NCBI GenBank assembly: GCA_947494035.1
Contig: CANLTN010000023.1
Location: forward strand, 5,378 to 69,377
Direction of reading: 5' to 3'
Origin: Pseudovibrio sp947494035
Lineage (GTDB): Bacteria; Pseudomonadota; Alphaproteobacteria; Rhizobiales; Stappiaceae
Length of the DNA: 64,000 bases
Under the pieces are notes generated by a model. It had not been told where the DNA came from, did not search any database, and saw only the letters and a list, made by a program, of their open reading frames with translations. Position numbers and translations under genes: made by a program. How positions within the stretch are numbered: position 1 is the stretch's first letter; the number at the start of each line of letters is the position of its first letter. Positions 18,864-26,945 of the stretch are shown here, one piece after another.

Positions 18864-19471
18864 AATCCTGACCTTCCAATGTCTCTCAATGAAAGAAGAA
18901 ACTGGCGTGACCTGTTTGGAGCAGCTCACATTTCCTCTTTTCCCAGCGACACGAGAACCTGAAAGGCTCGCCACAATTTGGCAAAACATCCAATCGGCTC
19001 GACCGCGTCGATGGACATATAGATGCCCGAGCAGACGGAGGATCGCAATATCAACCTAGTGGTTTGGAAGGGGTGAGACATCACCACGTCAAAATGGTGT
19101 GTTTTTTTTGACACAATGGCTTTTGCAGGAACTTACTCGAACACACCAAACACGCTTAGTTGGAAGTCATTCTAAACCAACATAACCAATTGTAATAAAA
19201 AGATATTTCAAATTAAAATATTGGCATTCCGGCAAAACAGAAACCTTATGAAGCTCATTCTCGAGACGCACTTAAAGAAAATGGCGCTCTGGGGATTAAA
19301 AATACGATCAAAATTTAAAGAGCAAATTCTCAGTAGAAATAGGCAAGCCAATATCTTGCACGCCCTTTATGAACGAGGGAACCCGGTGGTTTTGGACACC
19401 ACCGGGAATAAGAGACATCGGAAAATCAGGATTATTGAAAGCCCGATGTGGGTCTAAGGCCTATGCAGGTC
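18864..19471. other. Intergenic region between porin genes 3 and 4
   Basis: 608 bp, AT-rich. It holds the leader of porin gene 3 at its left end and the porin 4 hairpin at its right end. No coding sequence is supported. Confidence 0.5.
19382..19406 (-). terminator. Hairpin after porin gene 4
   Basis: Perfect 9-bp stem CCCGGTGGT / ACCACCGGG with a 7-nt loop; the - strand continues TTCCCTCG, so the T tract is short. Related to the hairpin at 15226-15254. Confidence 0.6.
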
Positions 19472-20635
19472 TTAGAAAGAACGCTGAACGCGGAGGTTCA
19501 CAGAAGCAGCATCGGTCTTAGCTTTAGTTGCCTCATCTGTCTGCTCCCAGCCAGCACCAGCGGAGAACAGCAGGCCAGCAACTGGGGTGTATTCTACAGA
19601 ACCAGCAACAACCGTCTTGGTGAAGTCATTCTCAGTAGCTACAGCAGCATAATCTACATCGAGGTAAGAAGCCTCAATGCCGGTTGCAATCTGGGAAGTC
19701 CAGTTATGCATGTAACCAGCAGCAACAGACCATGCTTCAGTGGTTTTCAGTTTATCATTACCGCCGACAGCAGCATCAGCCGCATCGGAACCAACGTAAG
19801 AAAGCGCACCATCTGCGTATGCTGCCTGGAAGTTGATCACATCACCAGGAGCAATCATGTCGAGGTTAACGCCAAAGCCAGCAGCGATTGCATATCCAGC
19901 TGTAGAGGAAGCTGCATCAGGTGAATCAACCTTGGTCACAGCGCCGGAAACGCCAGCCCAACCCCAACCTTGGTCCACACGTGCGTTACCAACGAAGGTA
20001 GGTACAGTGTTGCCTGCTTCGCTGAGGGCTTTTTTACCTAGGATAGCTACACCGTTACGACGATCAGAGTAGTCTTCGAGGGAACCAGTAACTGTCAACC
20101 CATTTCCAAGGTCATAGGTGTAAGATGCCTGCCATGCATTGGAGTCAGACACGTAAATGCCCTGTACATTGGTAGCCAGTTCACCGGTCCAAAGGTCAAA
20201 TGCAGAAGTTGCGCGACCAACGGTCAGACCACCAACCTGAACGAAAGCTTTATCCAGTTCTACTGTTTCAGCATCACGACCTTCAGAGTCAGAAGTGATC
20301 TGCAGATCAGTGAAGGTGCGGATCAGGCCAAGTTCGGACTGTGTGCGGGTATCGATACGAACGTTTGCACGCGAACGGAAGCTCTGATTCTTCGCGTCTG
20401 TGCTGTCGGAGAAGTCTTCGTCTTTAGTCAGGTTGTTAAACTGTGCTTCAACACGAATCTGGCCACCAATTTTGATTGCAGTTTCAGTACCTGGCAGAAC
20501 GAAGAAACCAGCACCGTATGCATCGTCGATGCGAACGTAGTCTACTGGTGCAGTGTCGACTGGAAGATCAGCAGCCTGACCGGAAGTTGCAGTAGCTGCA
20601 GCAGCTGCTGCGATGGCGATTGCCTTAATATTCAT
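19472..20635 (-). CDS. Porin, alphaproteobacterial Porin_2 type (paralog 4)
   Basis: 387-residue outer-membrane porin. The start is placed at Met 20635 (MNIKAIAIAAAAAATATSGQA), preceded by GAAAG; an alternative Met lies at 20650. The mature start ADLPVDTAPVDYVRIDDAYG diverges from paralogs 2 and 3: both Cys positions of the QACDAFG/TC pair are lost (RIDDAYG, TETAIK), so the disulfide expected in the others cannot form. It ends in NLRVQRSF, closer to paralog 1. It lacks the acidic insertion. Confidence 0.93.
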   Translation of the reverse strand: MNIKAIAIAAAAAATATSGQAADLPVDTAPVDYVRIDDAYGAGFFVLPGTETAIKIGGQIRVEAQFNNLTKDEDFSDSTDAKNQSFRSRANVRIDTRTQSELGLIRTFTDLQITSDSEGRDAETVELDKAFVQVGGLTVGRATSAFDLWTGELATNVQGIYVSDSNAWQASYTYDLGNGLTVTGSLEDYSDRRNGVAILGKKALSEAGNTVPTFVGNARVDQGWGWAGVSGAVTKVDSPDAASSTAGYAIAAGFGVNLDMIAPGDVINFQAAYADGALSYVGSDAADAAVGGNDKLKTTEAWSVAAGYMHNWTSQIATGIEASYLDVDYAAVATENDFTKTVVAGSVEYTPVAGLLFSAGAGWEQTDEATKAKTDAASVNLRVQRSF

Positions 20636-21562
20636 AATACTAACTTTCATTACAACCAGAGCAGTTCGACCCCGCGTCGATGCTTATTCTGCTCTGGCTC
20701 CCCACTTGCACATGCCGACTAAAGCGATGCTTGAAACACCAATCTTTTCGGCGGGCACCACCAAGTGCGCCCTGCGCTGTTCACGACATCAATATTTGTG
20801 ATGAATGGATTTTAATCAATCTTTCAAATGAAGCTTGAAAGTCATCAAAGCTGAATGTGGCATAAATAACACAGCAGAATTAGGGGAGAAAGTAGCCACT
20901 ACACCGGCTGCAGGAGCCAAAGCAAATCACCTTCAGAGTAAATATGAAGAAATTTATTATCATTTTTTGTTATGTGAACCAGCAACTAAGCACTTCTAAA
21001 GACCATTCTCCAATGAGAAGTATAGTTTGCACACAAGTTAGGGTTTTCGAGAAAAAAAACCACTAGATCAACCACCTTCGTTCGAACTCTTCCTTATGAT
21101 TTACTTCGACAAACCATCATAATCTCGACGCACACAGTACACATCAATTTATTTTATGAGATTTATAACATGATGCAGGAAATTGTAAAAACTTCGTCAT
21201 TTCAATATGTTAGTCAAAAATCCCTACGACACGCAGCATTTAACTGCCAAAGACCGTCCACACTGGCACTCTTCAAGCGATGTGGACAATCAGTCATTGT
21301 CCGATGGTTTTCGTACGAAGAATCCTTCACCCACCATAAGATGTACCCGATCAACCACTCTCGCAGGGCCCCTCCTCCCTAAAAACCAAGAGCCACTGCC
21401 GGACATCAACCTTAGTGAACTGGCTTAACAACCATCCTGAATACCGGTTGATCAACTTAACCGCGACAATAACGAGGAAACTCGGAGATATTCTCATCAA
21501 CCAACGCTTAGAGAACAGCACGAATTGCAGCATCAGACCAACCTGCGGTCCATCCAAAACGC
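20636..21562. other. AT-rich region upstream of porin gene 4
   Basis: About 930 bp with no supported gene. It must hold the promoter of porin gene 4. Small open frames at 21170-21428 lack homology signals and ribosome sites. Confidence 0.5.
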
Positions 21563-22269
21563 CTACTGTCTCTCCCAGCATTCCCAAAGGAAATACTCAC
21601 ACCACAGTTCGCGGTGGGTTTTGCGGAGATCATTACGTATCGCCTCCCGCTCAACTTCAGCGTTAGGGTAGAAATCGTGAAATTGGATGACGAGCCGCTT
21701 CACCTTAGAAAGGCAGCCACTGGAAATCATATCATTGAGGACGGGGAACTCTCCACCTTCAATATTGAGCTTAATAAGGTCAATGGTCTGGATACCCAGT
21801 CCTTCCACCACCTCAGAGAATTTGCGGAGCTGAATGAACTCTTGCCCTTCTTCCGATGAGCTATAGACGCTTGATCCATCATCATTACGACTTAACCGCG
21901 CCTGCACATTCCTGTCAGACAAACCGTAGTTGAGACAGGTGACTCTTGCGTCAGAAGAAAAACGCCTCTGGCAATGATCATAGAAGAGCTTTGACGGCTC
22001 GAACAGGTAGACCTGACTACCATAGCAAGCGATGATTGTTTGCGCGTATTCCCCGTGATAACCACCAACATCAAATACCACGCTATTTCACCCAATAGAA
22101 AATCATAAAAAATATTGGTGTGGCGATAATGTTTGCGCCACCGTTGAATGGCAATGGCCTTAGGGTCTCTCAGCACCCACAGCTTGAAGATTTTGATGAG
22201 TTTCAGAAATTGTTTGCCAAGAAGACCTGCAGGATTGAGCAAACCGGATTTCTGTTCTGTTGCAAGCAT
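21563..22269 (-). pseudogene. FkbM-family methyltransferase, broken by a 1-bp deletion
   Basis: Two overlapping frames form one SAM-dependent methyltransferase of about 235 residues. The first part runs from Met at 22269 (MLATEQKSGLLNPAG...) to ...FYDFLLGE. The second part resumes as SVVFDVGGYHGEYAQTI, the FkbM SAM-binding motif, and continues through FEPS, IDLIKLNIEGGE and RLVIQFHDFYP to 21563. Adding one A to the AAA at 22086-22088 (- strand) restores ...LLGENSVVFDVGG... in one frame. It is therefore a recent frameshift or a sequencing error. FkbM enzymes O-methylate sugars or other small molecules; the substrate here is unknown. Confidence 0.85.
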
Positions 22270-22667
22270 TAGGGCGTTCCTAGTTTCAGGATGCCAATGC
22301 TATTCAGCCCGCCAGCAAACGACAATTCTCGGAACTAGCCTAGTGAGTTTGTTGGGTACCACGCCAGCACGCGGAGTGCGCGTCCACGCAGGCCTAGTAT
22401 ATAATGTATATGCAAGCTTAAAATGCGTGGCCTAAGCCAACTTTTCTGCGCAGCCCGCATCAGCCCTAAACCACGTTCCCACAAAACTAGCATAAAAGAT
22501 CCGTGAAGCCTCTGCTTTACATAGGTATATTTACCCATTTATTCTTCTCTTTAATCGAATCTACTATCAATAATAGATATTGGGTACCAACGACTTCACT
22601 GTTTTAAATTGCATTTTGCGGTTTAAGAAATGAAGCAAAACGACAAAACCTTTTCGAGGAACCATTC
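22270..22667. other. Intergenic region between divergent genes
   Basis: About 400 bp between the FkbM pseudogene and the ridA-like gene, AT-rich at its right end. No gene is supported; promoters for both flanking genes are expected here. Confidence 0.4.
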
Positions 22668-23123
22668 ATGAAAAAAATAGCCCTATTGCTGAGTGCCGCC
22701 TTGCTGGCAGCTGCATCCGGATCTTCCGCAATGGCTTCAGGACCCGTTGAATACCTCAACTCGGGCAAAGTGCTTCCTACCAACCTCCCATTCTCCGAGG
22801 CAGTCGTTGTTGGCGACACTGTGTACCTGTCGGGCCAGATCGGCAATATCCCCGGCCAACTGAAACTTGCAGAGGGTGGCATCTCCGGTGAGTCAGTTCA
22901 GGTAATGGAAAATATCAAGACATCACTGGAAGCACACGGGATGGACTTGAGCAATCTGGTAAAGTGCACCGTCATGCTTGCAGACATCAAGGAATGGGGT
23001 GAGTTCAACAATGTCTACAAGACATATTTTGACGAGGGCCGCTTTCCAGCACGCGCTGCCTTTGGCGCTAACGGCTTAGCTCTCGGAGCCAAAGTTGAGG
23101 TAGATTGCATCGCCGCAAGATAG
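22668..23123 (+). CDS. RidA/YjgF family protein with a signal peptide
   Basis: 151 residues. The RidA fold is clear: LPFSEAVVVGDTVYLSGQIG (about 42-61), VMENIKTSLEAHGMDLSNLVKCTVML, and FPARAAFGANGLALGAKVEVDCIA, which holds the Arg that binds the imine/enamine carboxylate in RidA deaminases. Unusually it begins with a signal peptide (MKKIALLLSAALLAAASGSSAMA), so it should act in the periplasm. SD GAGGAAC lies upstream of ATG 22668. Confidence 0.88.
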   Translation: MKKIALLLSAALLAAASGSSAMASGPVEYLNSGKVLPTNLPFSEAVVVGDTVYLSGQIGNIPGQLKLAEGGISGESVQVMENIKTSLEAHGMDLSNLVKCTVMLADIKEWGEFNNVYKTYFDEGRFPARAAFGANGLALGAKVEVDCIAAR

Positions 23124-23340
23124 CAAAACAACCTAGGCCTGCAGCGGCTCTCATAACTGAGACTGGGTGATCAAAGCGCTCTCTCTGTCCTTTCAAAAGG
23201 AACCGCTGCAGCATCGAATGAGTAAAGAATACACCCTTCCCTGCAGCGCTATTGCAAACCAGCCTTTGCGTGCCAGTTGCGCTTAAACGGCACCGCCAAC
23301 TATTGGATTATCTCCAGGCGGTTGTGGGATATACGCCGCC

Positions 23341-24228
23341 CTATACGCTGTTTAAGTTCAGGCTCTGCAGTTTATCAGGATTTCGCAGTATATATATCCA
23401 CCCTACACGCCCCTGTTCATCCGGAGCAATGGTAACAAGGCTTTCAAGCACTCCACTTGCACTCTTGATTGACAAGGCTGGACTACCATTTGCAACGATA
23501 GTTTCAACAGTAAACCCGCTACTCTGTTTTGCTTTCTGCAATGCTCTCGTGAGCACCCTTAGAGCATCCTGTGGGCCGAAGAGCGGCCGAAGCGCTGCGC
23601 TAACTTTCCCGCCCCCGTCTGAAACCGTCACTGCACTTGGAGAAAGCAGCTTAAGTATCTCCGCAGCATTTTGCGCCTCTACCGCTTTAAAGAAACGAAA
23701 AAGCAGATCCGCCTTCATTTCAGGAGCGGCATTAAAACGAGGACCAGAATCCTGCAGCTTTCGATGGGCGCGGCTGACCATCTGCCGGCAGGCCGCTGGC
23801 GTACTGCCAAGACACTCAGCGATCTCATTATAATCAATGTCAAAAGCTTCGCGTAGAATGAAGGCAGCTCGCTCATTCTCGCCAAGCACCTCCATCGCCC
23901 AGAGCAACGCCAACTCACACTCTTGCGCCAAAACGAAATGATCTTCACCCGTGGTGATATCACTGCCAACCAGCGGTTCGGGTAGCCACGGCCCCACATA
24001 GGTTTCGCGTCGCGCCCTTGCAGAGCGTAGAGTATCTATTGCAATATTGGTCGCTGTTCGGCGCAGCCATGCACGCGGGTTATGGATTTTTGCTTTATCA
24101 GCCTGCGACCAACGCAGCCACGTATCTTGTACAGCATCTTCCGCCCCAGCGCGCTCCCCAAGCATACGGTAGCATAGGGAAGTCAGCAGAGCCCGTTCCT
24201 TCTCAAATACACCTATCTCTATTTTCAT
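23341..24228 (-). CDS. ECF41-family RNA polymerase sigma factor
   Basis: 295 residues: sigma-2 (TSLCYRMLGERAGAEDAVQDTWLRW), sigma-4 (ILREAFDIDYNEIAECLGSTPAACRQMVSRAHRKL), then a fused C-terminal SnoaL-like domain from about residue 175. Linker motif WLPEP (81-85) and C-terminal NPDKL (283-287) are the ECF41 hallmarks; in that family the C-terminal extension replaces an anti-sigma factor and modulates activity. The start ATG overlaps the stop of the CMD-like gene by 4 bp. Family members are normally encoded beside a carboxymuconolactone decarboxylase, oxidoreductase or epimerase gene, as here. Confidence 0.93.
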   Translation of the reverse strand: MKIEIGVFEKERALLTSLCYRMLGERAGAEDAVQDTWLRWSQADKAKIHNPRAWLRRTATNIAIDTLRSARARRETYVGPWLPEPLVGSDITTGEDHFVLAQECELALLWAMEVLGENERAAFILREAFDIDYNEIAECLGSTPAACRQMVSRAHRKLQDSGPRFNAAPEMKADLLFRFFKAVEAQNAAEILKLLSPSAVTVSDGGGKVSAALRPLFGPQDALRVLTRALQKAKQSSGFTVETIVANGSPALSIKSASGVLESLVTIAPDEQGRVGWIYILRNPDKLQSLNLNSV

Positions 24229-24773
24229 AGACGTGCCTTCTTGTCCCTTGGTAAGGCCTCTGGATCATGGAGATAAACTGGAGATGTCACAGCCCGTCCC
24301 AAGCCGCGCTTCATCACGGGAAACATTCTCCCTGTTGCCGCTGCCAGCGTTGCTGAAACCACCGCGCTACCACCGTAACGCTGGTCTATCTCACGGCGCA
24401 GTTCATCACGAGCCGCATCATCCTGGATAGCAGCAAGGGCAAACCGAAACCCAAGCCCAACATCACCCGCCTGTTTTGCGTTGCCTTGCCTGCAAGCGGC
24501 AAGTTTATCTTCGCTCACTCCCGCTTCGACGGCCTGCTTGACGATTAAGTCCGCGCATTGGCTACAGCCACCATCCAAAGTAGATGCCAGCATTGCGCCT
24601 GCCCAGATGTCGCCCGCTTCCTTTGGCCCACGATACTGCGATAATAATGGCAAAAACGCGATACCTAGCCCCACGGACGTGGATGTATCTACAAGCCTAT
24701 GCATATACTGATTGTCGTAGTCGTAGCGCTTGGAAAACTTTCTCAAGCCGCTATGGATGATCCTCTTCAGCAT
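24225..24773 (-). CDS. Carboxymuconolactone decarboxylase/AhpD-like protein
   Basis: About 182 residues from Met 24773, chosen because AGGGAGAAAG lies upstream (an upstream in-frame Met at 24842 lacks one). The helical protein holds GGCSQCADLIVKQAVEAGVSEDKL, matching the CxxC region of AhpD-like alkylhydroperoxidases. The histidine that follows CxxC in canonical AhpD is absent, so full peroxidase chemistry is uncertain. It is the expected partner gene of an ECF41 sigma factor, and translationally coupled to it. Confidence 0.75.
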   Translation of the reverse strand: MLKRIIHSGLRKFSKRYDYDNQYMHRLVDTSTSVGLGIAFLPLLSQYRGPKEAGDIWAGAMLASTLDGGCSQCADLIVKQAVEAGVSEDKLAACRQGNAKQAGDVGLGFRFALAAIQDDAARDELRREIDQRYGGSAVVSATLAAATGRMFPVMKRGLGRAVTSPVYLHDPEALPRDKKARL

Positions 24774-24807
24774 CAACTTTCTCCCTAATACTCTGTAACT
24801 AAAAGTT

Positions 24808-25194
24808 CTATTGTGGCGTTTTAGCGTGCTGATTTTTTGCAAGGAGAAGGAGGCCTATCCACGCTGGCAGCTGGATTGCAGCAAGGTTTGCAAAAGCAAC
24901 CCAGTCCACAGGAGCCCCACGTTCAACCCAAACGTAAACATGAAATAAAGCATGCAAAACCGGCCAGCTAAGCCCTAGGAATATGCAGGTCCGATTGCTA
25001 CTCCGCGCGCCCCACATTGCTGCAGCACCGCTGATCATATAAATAAGAGCAATATCAATGATGAAGTGCCAGTTATAGGGGCCCGTCATACTGACACCGG
25101 GAGTCACCTGATACCAGTTTTCTGGTGCAGCCAACATGATCAGCCCGTTCACGAAATAAAAAGCCCCAATTAAAAGAAGCAAGATGCGCGTCAT
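24808..25194 (-). CDS. Small four-helix membrane protein (DoxX-like topology)
   Basis: 128 residues from Met 25194 (SD GGGGAAT). Four hydrophobic segments at about 3-20, 44-62, 68-88 and 98-118; I do not assign a family. It is the first gene of the ECF41 operon, 34 bp upstream of the CMD-like gene, and lies directly downstream of an ECF41-type promoter, so it is probably a sigma-factor target. Confidence 0.7.
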   Translation of the reverse strand: MTRILLLLIGAFYFVNGLIMLAAPENWYQVTPGVSMTGPYNWHFIIDIALIYMISGAAAMWGARSSNRTCIFLGLSWPVLHALFHVYVWVERGAPVDWVAFANLAAIQLPAWIGLLLLAKNQHAKTPQ

Positions 25195-25230
25195 ACCATT
25201 CCCCGTTGTTAAGCCACTGTTACTCTTAAA

Positions 25231-25257
25231 GACGAGACAGGCTTTGGGTCTGTGACA
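25231..25257 (-). promoter_or_regulatory. Putative ECF41 promoter
   Basis: On the - strand TGTCACA (+ 25251-25257) is followed after exactly 16 nt by CGTC (+ 25231-25234), the reported ECF41 -35 and -10 elements. It lies 37 bp upstream of the first gene of the sigma-factor operon, so autoregulation is likely. Confidence 0.75.
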
Positions 25258-25568
25258 GAGCACCATTATTCAATGGGCATCGGGATATAATATAATGAAG
25301 CACGCTTTCGAGGAAAATTTGCTCCTGCGCCTCCCCCCTCTGGCGCAAGCATGTGGGTTCTCACAAGGCGTGAAAAACAAATCAAACTCTCGGCAACAGA
25401 AATTCCCGCACGCACTTTAAACGTTCATGCAGATAGAGTTTTCCGCAAAACGCACCAAGCAGGAACTCTAGGGGGCGTCAAATTTAAGGAAAGAACTCAG
25501 CGTCAAACTGTTCCAGATCAGGCGATCTAAATTATTGACCAAATTGGGAAATCTGAATTTGAAGAAGG

Positions 25569-25589
25569 ATGGCGGACACGGAGAGATTC
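25569..25589 (+). repeat. Left attachment-site repeat (copy of tRNA-Ser 3' end)
   Basis: The 21 nt ATGGCGGACACGGAG-A-GATTC match 58189-58209, the 3' end of the tRNA-Ser gene, with one mismatch (A instead of G) at position 25584. Same orientation as the tRNA copy, 32.6 kb apart. It marks the distal end of an integrated island. The 25258-25568 stretch to its left holds no gene. Confidence 0.75.
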
Positions 25590-25682
25590 ACAGTTGGCTT
25601 TACAGAATTGTCTACTGAACGAAAAATGTCATTAATATCAAGCCATAAAACAGCGGAAGTTACATATTTAGGTTTTGAAGGT

Positions 25683-25711
25683 TCTACAAAATGTGCCACA
25701 AAATGTGTCAC
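25683..25711 (+). repeat. Iterated ACAAAATGTG motif inside the left island end
   Basis: Two tandem near-copies, TACAAAATGTG and CACAAAATGTG, then TCACAG, 94 bp from the left att repeat. A matching set lies at 58072-58103 inside the right end. Candidate integrase arm-type binding sites. Confidence 0.5.
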
Positions 25712-25880
25712 AGCCTACCGAAAAGAGTACATAGGAAGTTCCCATCTCAAACGGGTTTATTGTGAACGTTGAGTTAAGCGCTGGCTCTTGAGTTAATGAG
25801 CTTCTATGCGTACCCAGCATCAAACGGCGGCATCCATTTGCGGACGATATTTCCGCTGCTGGTGATTGCAAATTCCCATA

Positions 25881-26719
25881 GGGCTCGGACCCATAAAAGA
25901 ATTTGGCATTTGGATTGACCTATGATTCAAGCTGCTCCAGCAGGAGAGTATTATGTCAGGTTCTCACTTTTGGCTTTTGCAAGAGCAGTTTGATCAGATA
26001 CAGCCACACCTTCCAACAGACACACGGGGTAAACCTCGGGTGGATGAGCGCCGTGTTATCAGTGGTATTATTCATGTCCTGAAATCCGGGTGCCGTTGGG
26101 TTGATGCTCCCGAGATTTATGGCCCTAGAAAGACGCTTTACAATCGGTTCGTGCGTTGGTCTGAAAAAGGTGGTTGGGAAGAGTTGTTTACAGTTTTGGC
26201 GAATGCCGGCGGACCTCCGGTGTATGCCATGATCGACAGTTCGGCCGTTAAAGCGCACCGCTCTTCTGCTGGCGGAAAAGGGGGGAGAAAGCGCAAGCCA
26301 TAGGTCGATCACGCGGTGGCCGGACAACCAAGATCCATGCTTTAACTGATGCGGCCTGCCGTCCCCTTGGTTTTCTGCTCACAGGTGGACAAGTGGCAGA
26401 CTGCGTCGCCGCAACGCGGTTGCTGGAAGACCTTCCCAAATGTCGCATGCTGCACGCGGACAAGGCTTATGCCAGTGATGCTTTACGTAAGCAAATCCAA
26501 GAGCGTGGCGCAGTCCCAAACATCCCGCCAAGAGCCAACCGAAAATGGAAAAACTGTTCTCGCCAGTTCTTTATAATGCCCGCAATGCCATTGAACGCAT
26601 GTTTTGCAGGGTCAAGGACTTCCGCAGGATCGCAACCAGATATGATCGCTACGCCAGAGACTTCCTGTCCGCACTCTGTCTGGTCGCGGCTATTTTCTAC
26701 TGGTTGTGAGTCTGGACCC
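25881..26719 (+). mobile_element. IS5-family insertion sequence (IS427-group type)
   Basis: 839 bp. Ends GGGCTCGGACCC (25881) and GAGTCTGGACCC (26719) form an imperfect inverted repeat, flanked by TA on both sides (25879-25880, 26720-26721), the target duplication of the IS427 group. It carries the broken two-frame transposase described separately. Confidence 0.75.
25953..26709 (+). pseudogene. IS5-family transposase with a frameshift signal and a mutation
   Basis: ORF A (25953-26303, 116 residues) starts MSGSHFWLLQEQFDQIQPHLP and reaches the first DDE residue region YAMIDSSAVKAHRS. At A4G6 (26276-26285) a -1 shift joins the B frame: KRGEKAQAIGRSRGGRTTKIHALTDA, then MLHADKAYASDALR. This arrangement is normal programmed frameshifting for the IS427 group. 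A second break near 26555-26562 is not: the end (FSPVLYNARNAIERMF...IFYWL, stop at 26709) is in another frame, consistent with a 1-bp deletion. The transposase is therefore probably inactive. Confidence 0.82.
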
Positions 26720-26945
26720 TAGGGCGCATACAGACCTTCTGGGGAGAGCTACAGGCTCATAAGCCACAGACTATGTCCTAACAATACTATCCAGTGTAAT
26801 TGGATGTGGCATATTATACTTAGTTGCAACAATAATACACAGCGCAAATATATAACTCAGATGTATATGCCTATCACTAATACTTATTTATAAAATAACT
26901 ACCAATGTGAGTACTGCGTTAATCGTCAAATATAGGTGGTCTTTG

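Noticed and set aside
21170..21428. Two overlapping 70-codon + strand frames
   Set aside because: No Shine-Dalgarno, no family resemblance, and low-quality composition.
23252..23833. 193-codon + strand frame
   Set aside because: Antisense to the ECF41 sigma-factor gene, whose motifs are unambiguous on the other strand.
25569..25772. 67-codon + strand frame starting at the left att repeat
   Set aside because: It reads through the tRNA-derived repeat and the ACAAAATGTG units; site DNA rather than a gene.
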